Assembly (NCBI GenBank): GCA_018894105.1
Contig: CM032129.1
Span: 16,804,968-16,868,967, forward strand
Length of the DNA: 64,000 nt
Source: Jacaranda mimosifolia
Taxonomy: Eukaryota > Streptophyta > Magnoliopsida > Lamiales > Bignoniaceae
Reading direction: 5' to 3'
The notes beneath the pieces were generated by a model. That model did no database searches. It worked only from the letters and a program-made list of their open reading frames with translations, and was not told the DNA's origin. Position numbers and translations under genes: made by a program. Shown in pieces: positions 1 to 11,788 of this stretch (its first letter is position 1; every line of letters begins with the position of its first letter).

Positions 1-970
1 GCGTGTGCAAATTTTATCTTTACATCTCCATGACCTACAACAAAATCAAATAAATGATAAATAGATTAAATTATAATTTCTCCAAGACATATTAAAATGT
101 TGGAACATAGAAAAGAAAAGTAAAATCTCATTCGTACATCAACCAATTCCCAACCAATGCATTTATGAACAACTTCTCCAATAGTCTTTAAACTATCTTG
201 AGGGATCAACAATTTATCATTTGGTACCAAAGCCTTTGCTACATAGACCTTCACATAAGTAGGTTTTTCTTCTTGTTCAACAAATATCATATCAACAACA
301 ATGCCATGTGCCACAATTTGTTTTGGTATTTCATGGCAAAATATGTGCACACGAGCCCCAACCTATATGAATATCAAGCATAAGTATTGAATGAAAATAA
401 ATATTCAAATTAAGCAAACAACAACCAAACAAAGCAATAAAGTTGTTCCGTATGTTTGCTTAAAGTACAATAATTAACTTGCAACAATCAGAAAAATGAT
501 AATCTTATAAGATATTATTCCAGGAAGATGAGTGTTGATGCCATAATCCATAAATAATATGTAGATCATATTCCAACAAGAATAATAAATAAGTCATCAA
601 TAAACTAATTTAAGGCACAAAGAGTTTCAACACATTTTCTTATTATTCTATTCTAACACTAGCTTTCGCAACTCTATATTCATTTTATAATTCAATGGGA
701 ATCAAATATAAGCCAAAATCTCATTTAATAAAGTATCAAATGTATGTCCTCATCTTGCATCACTCACATACTTCACCAAGAATTAATCATCCATAATATA
801 TATAACTAATTATATATACCTTGATTGGATTATTATTAATCAAATAATGCATGATATTTTGTCCCTTATGATGGTCACCCTCAACCTACAAGATGAAATC
901 AGATCTTGACAACAACATATAATATATCTCATACTAATATTATATTTTATAAAAGAATAATAAAGGATAC

Positions 971-1084
971 CTGAGGCACTTTTGAAGAAGGAGCATCTCA
1001 TGAACTATTCAAAGTTGGTTTAGGAAACATTGAAGCATTCTGAACCTGCACATTTTTTTGCTTCTCTAGCTTTTCATTCACAGC
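971..1084 (-). repeat. TNP1 repeated 38-codon exon, copy 3
   Basis: A 114-bp symmetric exon with acceptor GATGCAG before 1084 and donor GTATCC after 971. It begins AVNEKLEKQKNVQ and ends DAPSSKVPQ, with one in-frame TGA. It aligns codon for codon with the 114-bp exon at 1187-1300. Confidence 0.7.
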
Positions 1085-1186
1085 CTGCATCAATCATGAA
1101 GTCTATGCTCAGCAATGTGTGATGTGGTTGTAGATAAAATACCTTGATGAAAGAATAAGTAAGAGTACAATCTTTTGATATTGCAC

Positions 1187-1300
1187 CTGTTTCTCTTTAG
1201 AAAATGGAACATCTTCTAATCCATTCAGGGTTTGTCTGGGTAAGTTATCATCCTTTAAAAACTGCAAACATTTGTGCTTCTTAAACTTTTCATTAATAGC
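1187..1300 (-). repeat. TNP1 repeated 38-codon exon, copy 2
   Basis: A 114-bp symmetric exon with acceptor GTGCAG before 1300 and donor GTGCAA after 1187. It begins AINEKFKKHKCLQ and ends DVPFSKEKQ, and is open throughout. It is paralogous to 971-1084. The segments at 1402-1440 (VISEKSKEQKVVQ) and 1549-1623 (25 codons, VQDASSSYES to RIKDHE) match the first 13 and last 25 codons of the same module. Confidence 0.7.
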
Positions 1301-4300
1301 CTGCACTTTTATCCAGTTACTGTTGGTAGAAATGAGTTTACTTAAAATTAATATCAAAGTCAAATAAAAAGATATATGCCTTGATTGGATCACAATATCA
1401 CTGCACAACTTTTTGCTCCTTAGACTTTTCACTGATAACTTGGATTTAACAAATTATGATAAGCAAAATGCATGTAATAAGAGAAGTATAATCTGCAATA
1501 TGTGGAGAAAGTCTAATTTTGACTTTCTGGTCATTTAAGCAAAAATACCTCATGGTCTTTAATTCTAAGTGAATCATCCAACCCATTCAAGTTCGATTCA
1601 TAAGAGCTTGATGCATCTTGAACCTACAAGTTTCATTGTATTAATGGAATAGAATCATAATAAATTTTGCACTAGACAAATCACTCTTTTACTTGAACAT
1701 TATCCAACAAGGACGTTAATGTTGGATAGTGACTTATCAGCTTTTCTATCTTTTTGGATACATGGCTTATATTTTCTTTCACCTTGAGCAATTCCTATTT
1801 CTCACATACAACTTCATCTTTTAGAGTTTGCATCTGTTGCTTTTCCACAACCATTTCATCCTTAAGTTTTTGTAGTTCCTCAAATTTTTGCTTTTGCAAA
1901 TCATGCATTGCATCAGTAGCATGCTTCTTACTTGGTGTGATTCCTCTTCCGAGACATCTCACTTTACCATGATTGTCATTCCCCATAGCAGCTCTAAAAA
2001 TTTCCATCTTAAATTCTCTTGTTCTCTCAGACTCTGGCTTTTTTGACAATTCATTAGTAAAGTGAGCCTGCAAAAAGCAAAAGCCTAAGTATAGAATAAA
2101 TTAAAAAGCATTATCAACTTTTACTTAAATGAAGTCCTAGTTTCTTCTTTTGTTTCTATCATTAACTAGCCCATGGTGTATTAACATGTGGTTGTGCTTG
2201 TATTTACCTTCTTAGTATCTTTCTTTATTTTGGTCTTTAACCAACCTATGGTGCATTAATATCATTGCATTTATGTCTTTGTTTCTACCAAGAGATGTAA
2301 CCTTCCATTCTAGGAAACTATCAAGTGAAGTCTGCTTAATTTGTTAGAAATATATGGCAGAATGTTGTATATGTGTCCTATATACTTGTCTCAACTTCTA
2401 AGATTCTTCTCTCTGTCATCTTTCTTGTGAATTATAATCAAGGAAAACTAAAAAACATAAGCTAACAAAGGAAAAAAGCCAAAGGCATGTGAAAATATTA
2501 AAGAAGGCAGCAAACATTAATTAGAAAAGTAAGACAGCTCACAAAAGGAAAGCAAAGTTTAGTGTGACCCAAAGTACAACATGAGCTTCTAACTGAAACT
2601 TCAACCCGTAGTAGGACTAGGATTTCAATGCGACTTCTTAAGTAGGATTAGGATTTTAATTAATGTTCAAAATCTTCTAAGGGCACCCCATTTGGAACAG
2701 ACTCCAAAAATTAAAAGTTGAACTCAAAGTACTTACATGCAAATCTGATGTTTTATAGTCATCATTGATCCCATGAGATCAGGACTCCATCCATGTATCA
2801 AGCTCAGTAGGATCTAAACCTTGCATTATCAACTGAAATATACAATTAAATAAAGTGATTAGAAAACTAAACATCTCATAATTCTAATTGTTCAAACTAC
2901 TGAATCAATAAATAAGTTGTTCAATACCAAACTTACCTCTTGATCTACAATAACAAAAGAAGTCCTACCAGTCCTATGTAGACATTGTTTCTTCCCAACA
3001 TTTATTGCATTTTTTCGTGCAATCTCATGCCATGAATTAAGTATATATGCATATAAATTAAACTTCTCTATCAAAAAATGTAATGTTTATATGCGAATGA
3101 TATGCTACAAACCTGAACTTCATCATCTTTCCAATACTCTACCAGTTGTATCCATTGATCAAATTCTATGCGATCATCAAGTGGTAGTTCTCTTAGCTTC
3201 TCTTCATCATCTTGGTAGGGTAGAAAATACTTAACTTTTACTCTATATCTCCACTTTCTCCATGCATCAGCGAGAGCACACATCACTATGTTTTTTGCTT
3301 CAGGAGAGAGCATAGTATTGTACTAAAGCAAACAAATAAAAGTTAGTAACTATCATATATGTGAAAATTATATCATAAATTAAAATTATGAACAAAGTCT
3401 CTTCTTACCTTTACCTCATCACATGCCATATCTCTCAAGTGTTGGGGTATATGAGGAAATTCCACAAAGTTCAATGGCAATTTAACCCCTATCTTAGCTA
3501 AACACCCTACTGCAGTACTGTACTTATTGACATCAGGTCCAATCACTCTACCATGTTTATCTAAAGTGACTTCAAGTTTCTTTCCTGTGCCCCATTCCTT
3601 TGCAAATTTTGCAGAACCTCTTCCCTTTTTAATCTTAGCTGCCTCGTTCAATTTTGAGTTCATTGCGCCTGTGATTACCAAAAAATTCATCATAAGATAA
3701 ATTTAGAAACTTCAGAAAAAGAAGGATTAGCTTTCAAGTGCTTGCATAATAGGTTTACATATGGTAATACTAAGCACTTTATGTTGTGGTTGTGCATGGG
3801 AGACAATAAATATGCATATTCATATTCCAAATTTAAGTGTTTATAATGAATTACTCTTTAATGGATAACTTTTAGTGTACATATACTTGAATTACCTTGA
3901 GTTTTTGCCTGGGCAACTCGCCCTTGGGCAAATTCTTGCTCCATCTCACTAAAAATTGAATGGTCATCAAGTGATTGTGATTGAGCTTTATCTTTCAAGT
4001 TGTTTATTTCTTTTTCATGTCACATATCTCAGCCATTGTAGCACCAGATTGTCTCTCATTTCCTTTTCCAATGTCTGGTTGTGAAGAAGTTCCTTTATTT
4101 GAGACAAGTCCTTCTTTTGAGTTGCTTATTGGTTTCCTTTTTTGTTCAAGAATTTCAGCCATTGTTGCACCAGCTTGAACTTTCTTTCCTTTTCCCATTC
4201 CTGTACATATTGACAAATGATAGCTATGGTTAGCAAACACATAAACAATAAGATAATATACAATAATATTACATGCTAAATTACTTACATTAAATACTCA

Positions 4301-4490
4301 TATAATCAGAAAGAAATAGACAACAATTAAATAAGGTAGAAAATTTATGATTTTAAAGTACTAATTTCAAACACTCATACAGATAAGAGTTTCATATAAA
4401 CTGAGAAGTATAGTATAATATCAAAATAGTCTTCAAGTGCTAGTATGCATAAAGATTCTTTTAATGCAATATGGAATTAGAAATAGAAAC

Positions 4491-7400
4491 TCAATTGTTA
4501 GCCCCATTTTCTACTTCAGTTTCAATAGCCACTTCAACATATCTATGGGTTGCATCTAACTCGTGAGCTATAAATCCTTCCATTCCTTCCCTCACCCAAT
4601 ACGTATCATCATTCTGAATTGAAAAGCTTTCATCTAGTTGCATCTTATTATGTGGTTTAGCTTCAATTGTTGAATAGATGTCATAATTGTCCCTTTTTGA
4701 CATTTTCACCACCACATTCCATTCTGGCTCCAATAGATCAGTAATATACCAAACTTGTTGTGCTTGATTTGCTAAGATAAAAGGCTCATCAACAGGCATA
4801 TCTTTATCATACATCAAGTGATTCAAGTTCACAAGTGTATACTTGCACTCATCTTGTTTCACTCCCTTTTCATTGTCAACCCAATCACATTTAAACATCA
4901 AAAACTGAATGTCATTTGTGTACTCAATCATGATGATTTCTATTAAAATGCCATAGTAAGTAACACTTCCTACACGAGGATTCTTGTCTTTTGCACTAGC
5001 AAAACTCAATATATCTGTATTTACAAGAACTCCACTACATTGAGTTTTCTTAGTCACATCCCTTATTTTCACACGGTATCGATATCCTCCAACAATACAT
5101 GCACTTTATGTTTTTGCATGTCGAATAGGGCCATTAGATAATGCAATGATTTCTTTTCCAAGTTCTGATTCTGCTGTTTCTCCTAAGTTTTGAACTTACA
5201 ATTCAACATCATACATAGTTATTAACTTAAACAAAATTATTGCTAACGAAGATACACAATCTGATTATACTTACATAAGCCTTGAACCATTTGTGAAATG
5301 ATTGGCTATGAATATGCTGGATTTCCCTAGGAGTTGCTCGTGGATTACCCCTTATAATGGTAGCTTCATGCATTCTGTATATTTTTTTATAAACTCATTT
5401 TCACTTATAAGTTAAAAATCAAACTTATTGATAAATGAACACTACTGGCGATATGGAGCCACACTTTCAATGTTTGCTAGCACATAGCAATGCATTTGAA
5501 TCAATCTATCCTCATCAAGCATGCATCTTTATCCTGTATATAATCCTCGACCCATAGCAACTTCTCCATCATAATTTCATGGTATTCGATTCTCCTTAGT
5601 TTCAACATCATTGATATATCTAGCACAGAAATTCATACATTCTTCTGTCAAGTAACCTTGTGCAATTGAACCTTCTGGACATGCTCGATTATGAACATAT
5701 TTCTTCAAGGTACATAGGTACCTACATCATTTAGAATATCATTTAGTTGAATTCAACTTATGTCATCAAAATCATTATTTCAACGAATGCACCAAAATTT
5801 ACCTCTCAATAGGATACATCCAGCGAAATTGAACATGACCACTTATTAATGCCTCATCAGCCAAATGTATGGGTAAATGCTCCATTATGTCAAAGAAAAA
5901 TGGTGGAAACAGTTTCTCAAGGTGACAAAGTGTTAAGGCAATACGATCCTGAACATTTTCCAAATCAAGCTTAGAATTCACCTCAGAGCATATTAACCTA
6001 AAGAAGTTGCTTAGTTCTATTAAGACATCAATAACATCCTTGGGCAATGCTCGACGTGCCGCAATTGGAAATATTTTTTTGCATGAGAACATGGTTATCA
6101 TGGCTTTTTAGACCCCATATGGTAAGCTTTTCTAACTGTACATGTCGAGCTATATTGGATGCATATCCATCAGAAGGCCTCAAACTCTTTAATACACCAA
6201 GAAATATATTCTTTTCACTTTTGCTCATTGTAAATGATGTAGCAGGGTAATAAAATCCTCCAGAAGGTCGAGGAATAGAGTGTAAGGGCTTCCTAATTTG
6301 CCATTCTTCAAGATCATGTCTAGCATTCAAGTTATCTTTTGTTTTACCCTTAACACCTAATAATGTAAAGAGTATGTTGTCACACACATTTTTTTCAATA
6401 TGCATGACATCAAGGTTGTGGCGCACAAGATTCCCAACCCAATATGGCAACTCAAAAAAGATGCTTTTTTTCTTCCAAATAGATTCAGTCATTTCACTAG
6501 CCTTTCTTTTCTTAGCTAAAGAGTTCATGTTCCATTTCATTATCCTCTTTCTCAAATCATCTTTTTTTGTATTCTGTAAGCACACCCTTTAATTGTTGCA
6601 GTAGCTCCATCTCCGATGGTGGAGTTGGCTTCTTTCAGAATTTCATTGTCCCATCAAATGATACTTTATCTGTCCGAAGTCTATGTCCAGTTGGTAAGAA
6701 ACGACGATGACCACAACAGCAATATTTATGGCATTTATTCAAATACTTAGCCCACATCTCCAAACCACAATTAAGGCAAGCAAATTCTTCTCGTGTACTC
6801 CAACTTGATATATGAGCATAACCTAGAAAATCACTAATTGTCCATAATAATGCAGCATGTAATTGGAACAATTGATTTCTTGAGGCATCATAAGTTTGCA
6901 CCCCGATATGCCAAAGTTCTTTTAATTCTTCAATCAAAGGTTTTAGATACACACCAATTTTATCTCCCGGTCCTTTCGGGCCATCAATAATTATTGACAA
7001 AATAAATGAAGGTTCCTTCATGCAAAGCCAAGGGGGAAAATTATATGTTATAAGTAAAATGGGCCAGATACTATGACTAATATTCATTGTTCCATATGGG
7101 TTGAATCCATCAGTTGCTAAGCCAAGTTTAACATTGCATACATCTGATGCAAAGTTGGATTTCTCTCATCAAATTTTTTTCATGCTTGGCAATCAGCAAG
7201 ATGCCTAAGCACTCTATCATCTGCACGTTTCTCTGCATGCCATCTCATAAGAGAAGCTATTTTTGATGACATAAACAATTTTTGAAAACGTAGCTTTAGA
7301 GGAAAGTACCTTATCCGTTTCATTGCTATCTTCTTAGTCTCATACTTATATCTTGCCTCAGCACAAATCTCACATTTATCAAGCTTTCCATCTTCACCAT

Positions 7401-8076
7401 TAAATAGCATACAACTATTAGGGCATGCATCAATAATCCGACATGTAAAGCCTAATTCTGTGGTTATTTTGTTGGCCTCATAATAGTTGACTGGTAAATT
7501 AACATCATCAGGGAATGAGTCTCTCAACAATTCTAGTAGCAAGTCAATTGACTTGTTAGACTAGCAACAAAGCACCTTTAGATGTAACAACTGAGCAATA
7601 AAAGATAATTTTGTTTGCTTTTTGCATCCTGGAAATAACTCGGTTTCAGCATCTTTCAATAGTTTAAGGAACCTTCTAGTTTTTTCATCGGCACTATTGA
7701 GATGCTCAGAGAAAGATTATTGGTCGTTATCGACATTAACATTTTCTGGATAAATTCCCACAGCATCATGAAGCATACCAGCCATATCATCCCTAAAATA
7801 TGATTGACTAGATTTACCATCTTCATTCTTGTTAAACGGAACATAAGTTTCACCATGGCAAGTCCAATTCTTATATATAGTATCAAATCCATCCCTAAGG
7901 CAATGCAACATAACATCTTCATGAATTTTGGTAAATCAATTTCGAAATTTTGTACATGGGCAACAAATTCTTGAGCCATCTTGCTTGCTCAAATATACAA
8001 ATTCTAAAAATTGAGCAACTCTATGAACATATGTATCACATAGACGATTAGGCAAATCAATCCAACTTTTATCCAT
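4491..8076 (-). pseudogene. TNP2: CACTA tnp2-type transposase, degenerate (Transpos_assoc, Transposase_21, DUF4218, DUF4216)
   Basis: The start at 8076 begins MDKSWIDLPNR, the typical opening of the transposase-associated domain (to about 7850, ending in NWTCHGE). The tnp2 core runs about 7560-6250 and includes LLELLRDSFP, CKIC-like and DVMHIEKNVCDN motifs. DUF4218 covers about 6250-5600 (ARRALP..LEKLFPPFFFDIMEHL) and contains an 81-bp GT-AG intron at 5722-5802. DUF4216 covers about 5110-4491 (GGYRYRVKIRD..CDWVDNEKG) and ends at a natural stop. Breaks seen: in-frame TGA at 7936-7938, TAA at 7717-7719, TAG at 7561-7563 and TGA at 7180-7182; a one-base loss near 7155; shifts in two T7 runs near 6561 and 6075; and further stops between 5600 and 5440. 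The protein would cut and join the CACTA termini in the nucleus. This copy cannot make it in full. Confidence 0.87.
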
Positions 8077-10370
8077 TTTGAAGACCTACTACAATTCAAT
8101 AGATATAATAAGATACTAGTTAGTAATATGATTATAGTGAATATACTTAATTGCTTAATGAAAACACTTAAGAACAAAGAAAAAAATATATATTTATGAC
8201 ATGCTTATCAAATCCCACTAGCTATAAATAACCAATGAAGTATTAATTCAAAGAAATTTACAAATTATTATTGATTCATAAAGTTGTTTTAAGATAAAGC
8301 ATGAAAATGTTCGGTGAGAGCTTACTCAGAAAGGTGAATGCTAATTAAAATTACAAGTAGCCTTTAAGGACAGAAGCTCCAAAAGCTTTTTAAGGGGTAG
8401 AGACAATAAACTCTGGCTCGCAACTCTTTAATCTGCCAGATTTAGTTTAGATAAGATAACCCAAGAAAAATATCATATTCAAGAGAGAGTACTAGTCTCA
8501 ACAGATTAAACATAGTCATCGAAAAAGCAGCATTTTAGTTTACATTGATTTTTGACATTTAAATAAGTTCTATAATAGCAAACATCGATATATTAATATA
8601 TACATATAGCAACTTGCAAATGGCCACATAATAAGCCCATCCATGATTCCTCCTTCCATTTTCAGCTTTATACCATTTCAAAAAAATTAAAACAGAATCA
8701 AATAGAAAAAATAAGGAAAAAGAAAAGGTTCCCCTATACCTTATTGCTTTCTCCAATTTTCACAATTACTCCTCATTCATTGTGCAATTTCATTCACTAC
8801 AACTCTACAAAATAGAAAATAATTAATATTTGTAAAAAATAAACACCACAAGATTATTCATCTTATAACTTATGGCATTTGAATGATAAAATAAGGTTAT
8901 TGAAACAAAAGTATTCCATAATTTCAATTAAAATATAATGCTACCAAATTAGCCTCCAACAAGACCAAATTTGATCTTCAAGTTGCCCGTCAAAATTTGA
9001 TCTTCAAGCTGCCACAAATTAATTTAAGCCCACAAAGCAAATTCAAAAGGTGGCACAAGGAGCGAGCCTATTTGAATAGCCTAAATCTGAAACAGATCGC
9101 ACACTTTCCCTATGTGCGTGATTCGAATCTCATGTTCAACAAAAATCCCTTTTCCTAAAAATTAAGCGTTTGCAAGAGGCACCCAAAGCCTAAGCACTAC
9201 CTTTGACCCCTGAGGTACGAATCCTCATTCCCACAATTAAGAAATTAAAAATAGATTTGTACTGCATCAATAAAGCCACTATCAAAACCTCATTCCATCA
9301 TTTAGAGCAAAGAAAATGCAGCAATCTATACGGCTCAAATGCCCCGACCTACTTCAAAATGATTGGTACTCAAAATAATGCCCTGACAAGAAACTTTATT
9401 CAAGCAAAAAAAGCAAAGTCAAAATTCTATAGAGAATCAATACACGAGGGTTATCATCAAAACTGAAAAACAGGTAGTCCATTAATAACAAAATCTGAAA
9501 TTTCCACAACAATGATTCAACAAACACAGAAACATACATACCCTTCAATCTGACTTGTACATAGAAATTGAGCCATAGCAGTATATTACTATTCCAAAAA
9601 AACATGTGTCATTCCAGGAGCACAAAACTCCACAGCAAAAGAAAAATTTCCTTCGCTGAGTATCCTAGATCAATTCACAATTTCAGGACAACCAACAAAC
9701 TATTACTAGCAAAACTTAATCCATCAAAGAGTTGCATTGAAATCAGTATCTAAAGTTCAAAACCAAATTCTGACTATTAATTCAGATCCATCAACCAAGC
9801 AAAATAGAGCACTGATTATAGCAAAAATACAGCAACAAAAATGATGCAGAAACATCCGCTATATCTTGTGAAGTAACAAAATGGATTCCAACGCACCCAG
9901 CCATTTTCAAACCATAGTCACAACTCACAACATCACCATTAAGCAGCAAAATAAACCAAATTCATAGCAGCAGAACAGCAGAAACATAAACAGCAAAACA
10001 TATAAGCTAAGATCTATGAGTTCTTTCAATGTATAAAACATACTAAAATCTCCACCTCTCCATTGTTTTGGATTGGTTTCATTTGTATATGTTTTTTGGA
10101 ACATACAATCAATAATCCTATTCCAACTTCATTAATTGTAGTTTCAGAAATTAATTTGGTCCATTAGTCATTTTGTATTTAGGCCATATGAGGTACCTTC
10201 TTTATGTCAACACATAGTGTTCTCATGAATATCCATAGGTCATCCATCTTTTACACATATCAAATGTACATTAGCAACTTAAGAGTAAGCCTAAACCTAA
10301 TCATGCGAAAATGAACTACATGTTAAAGAGGCACTAATGACTAAAAGCCAGATTAGGGAAATTATATCAC
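8077..10370. other. CACTA internal non-coding region between captured gene and tnp2
   Basis: AT-rich sequence of about 2.3 kb inside the CACTA element. It probably includes the tnp2 promoter and 5' leader on the minus strand. Short open frames here (for example 9203-9466 plus and 9396-9605 minus) have no recognisable motif. I looked for the C-terminal part of the captured SRP-receptor gene here and did not find it. Confidence 0.5.
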
Positions 10371-10758
10371 ATTTCCTTCTCCAGCTGTCTTCTGATGAAA
10401 TCCTTTGTATGTGCAGTAACTTTATCCACCTTGTTGCATAGTAGCAGTAGTGGAATCTTTTTCTTCACTACACTTGCCTTGGTCAAGATATCATCTAAGT
10501 ACCTTTAGCAAAACAAACAAAAAATAAATATAAGTCACTTTTTCGAGCATTAGCTCTCATGGGTGTCTATGTGCATGTCTACACTTAAAATCAAAACGCA
10601 ACATACTCAGAAGCAAAGCAGATATTTGGCAAAAACTCCACAGCATCCACCACAAAAACTACACCAGCTACTTCAGTCAAGAACTTATCCAATTTTAGAT
10701 GTAATCGTGGATGCCCAGGAAAATCAACAATATGAATAGTCTTTATTTTGCCCTTCTT
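10371..10758 (-). pseudogene. SRPRB: Captured host gene fragment: signal recognition particle receptor subunit beta (SRPRB), two exons
   Basis: Exon 10758-10607 (acceptor TTTCTTTTAG, donor GTATGT) encodes KKGKIKTIHIVDFPGHPRL..AGVVFVVDAVEFLPN. This contains the GTPase G3 motif DxPGH and the strongly conserved VVFVVD strand of the SRP receptor beta GTPase. A 104-bp GT-AG intron (10606-10503) follows. Exon 10502-10371 continues in phase with YLDDILTKASVVKKKIP..LCNKVDKVTAHTKDFIRRQLEKE, including the G4 motif NKxD. These 94 codons have no stop. SRPRB is the ER-membrane GTPase that anchors SRP receptor alpha for co-translational targeting. The P-loop and membrane segment (N-terminal) and the C-terminal exon are missing. 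A possible remnant of the preceding exon ends at a GTAAGT donor near 10830. Retained introns show that genomic DNA was captured, not cDNA. It lies on the same strand as the transposase, in the element's 5' region. Confidence 0.85.
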
Positions 10759-10870
10759 CTAAAAGAAAAATAAATCATTAAAAATCTAGTTATTTGAATG
10801 ATAAAATTACGATAGAATAATAAAAACTTACCAAAAAAGCATGGGCAATAGATCAAGTTTCATCATTTCA

Positions 10871-11047
10871 TACTTATACTATATGGGTTTTTGTGGGTGT
10901 GATGGAAGGAGCATGCCTGGTATGGTAATGTTGATGGGTGCGTGTGTAAGAGTGATGGTTTGATGGGTTTGTGAGTAAGAGTAGTAGTGATGGTGTGCAT
11001 GAGAGAGTCGATGGTGGTGGCATGTGAGTCTGGACAAGGTAGATCGA
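10871..11047. other. GT-rich low-complexity stretch within CACTA
   Basis: The plus strand is rich in G and T with repeated gatggtg, gatgggt and gtgtgta words. It lies between the captured SRPRB piece and the purine tract. A minus-strand open frame runs through it but is low in complexity and shows no domain. Confidence 0.4.
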
Positions 11048-11190
11048 GAAACAATACTCTAGAGAAAAGGTGAGGGAAAGAAAATGAGGGATGAAAAGAG
11101 AAACGAAGAAGGAAAAGGAAAGGGGGAAAATAAAAGAAGGAAAAAAAGAAAGGGCAAAAGAAATAGAAAAAAAGAAAAAAAATCAAAAAG
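11048..11190 (+). repeat. Purine-rich (polyGA) low-complexity tract
   Basis: About 140 bp in which the plus strand is almost all A and G (gaaaaggtgagggaaagaaaatg type words), with very few pyrimidines. It creates artefact open frames on both strands (Lys/Glu-rich and Phe/Pro-rich). It lies between the CACTA 5' terminus and the captured gene. Confidence 0.75.
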
Positions 11191-11539
11191 CTTATTTCAA
11201 GAGCCTACCTTATCCCACAAAGTTTTCTAAATCTTCTTACTTTAAATTATTCAATTTTTCATATTTATATTTGAAATTTTTTATAGTTATTTATTTTTTT
11301 AGCTATAGAATATTTCAACCAGTCCATACCAACACAGACCTCCTATCGGCCCATGCCCTTCGCTACCAACATAGACCTCTATTTTTTTTTCAAATTGAGT
11401 TGCACCACGAGCTTCTCAAATCAATTAAAAATTTTAATCAGCCAAATTCAAGACATATTAACAAATGTAATGGAGAAAAAAAATAGAAAATTAGAGGAAA
11501 AAAGAAATTGAAACTTTTTTAAAATAAAAGGAATAGTAA

Positions 11540-11788
11540 AAATTAGTGTTATAAAACATGGCTAGAAAATGTTTTTGCTACATAGAGTACAACTTTTACT
11601 ATGAATTTCATATTGTAGCAAATAAATATTTTTTATTACGTTATTGAGGTGTAGTAAAAAATCAATACGACGTAGTTTTAGTATTTCTTTTGCTACGCAA
11701 TCATTTTTGTAGCAATAAAACATCATTTGGAACAATATTTTGGATGTAGTAAAAAAAATCGTAACAAAAAGCCATTTTTCTTGTAGTG
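11540..11788 (-). repeat. CACTA 5' subterminal repeats and terminal inverted repeat
   Basis: The terminus (11788 inward on the minus strand) is CACTACAAGAAAAATGGC followed by CTTTTTGTTACGATTTTTTT. Inside it are many copies of TGTAGTAAAA, TTGTAGCAA and their complements. In En/Spm such subterminal repeats bind the TNP1-type protein. The same motifs fill the ends of the 34210-35443 element, which places both in one family. Confidence 0.8.

Larger units (their letters stand above)
66..4240 (-). pseudogene. TNP1: TNP1-like second CACTA protein (Transposase_24 / DUF8039 type), multi-exon, decayed
   Basis: Several exons follow tnp2 on the same strand. The block 4240-about 3896 encodes MGKGKK followed by two GATMAEI repeats 42 residues apart, and a one-base shift near 4004 breaks it. 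The exon at 3680-3411 (start GAMNSKL) and the exon at 3313-3107 end at clear GT donors. The exon at about 3058-2938 contains ARKNAINVGKKQ..HRTGRTSF, resembling the Transposase_24 core. The exon at 2060-1795 has MGNDNHGKVR..GITPSKK and then a Lys/Glu/Gln-rich coiled coil. Small repeated exons follow (1623-971). The last exon, 350-66, resembles DUF8039 (AHGIVVDM..VKVYVAKALVP..DSLKTIGEVV). In En/Spm the second protein binds subterminal repeats. Family names come from motif recall. At least one in-frame TGA (third small exon) and one frameshift make it a pseudogene. Exon ends between 2840 and 2060 are less certain. Confidence 0.7.
1..11788 (-). mobile_element. CACTA (En/Spm-like) DNA transposon, autonomous type, decayed, left end outside window
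   Basis: The right boundary is the reverse complement of CACTACAAGAAAAATGGC, ending at 11788. It is preceded by subterminal repeats built on TGTAGTAAAA and TTGTAGCAA. Reading on the minus strand from this 5' end, the element holds a captured gene fragment, a tnp2 transposase gene and then a TNP1-like gene, which is the usual CACTA order. The sequence just outside (from 11789, ggactttcaagcatg) matches the leader of the local copia family near 26130 and, reversed, near 49315. The element therefore jumped into a copia leader roughly 95 bp before the gag start. A 3-bp target duplication would be gga, but its partner lies left of the window. Both genes carry stops and frameshifts, so this copy is probably no longer active on its own. 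Confidence 0.88.

Noticed and set aside
1109..1432. Minus-strand open frame of 107 codons
   Set aside because: It runs through introns between the repeated TNP1 exons and only partly overlaps real exon sequence in frame.
9115..9150. B-box-like gattcgaatctc suggesting another SINE
   Set aside because: No A box at the right distance, no tail of the local SINE type and no flanking duplications.
9203..9466. Plus-strand open frame of 87 codons inside the CACTA
   Set aside because: No motif and opposite to the element's genes; frame length is ordinary for AT-rich DNA.
10863..11186. Minus-strand open frame of 107 codons rich in Phe, Pro and Ser
   Set aside because: It is the complement of the purine tract and GT-rich stretch; low complexity with no domain.
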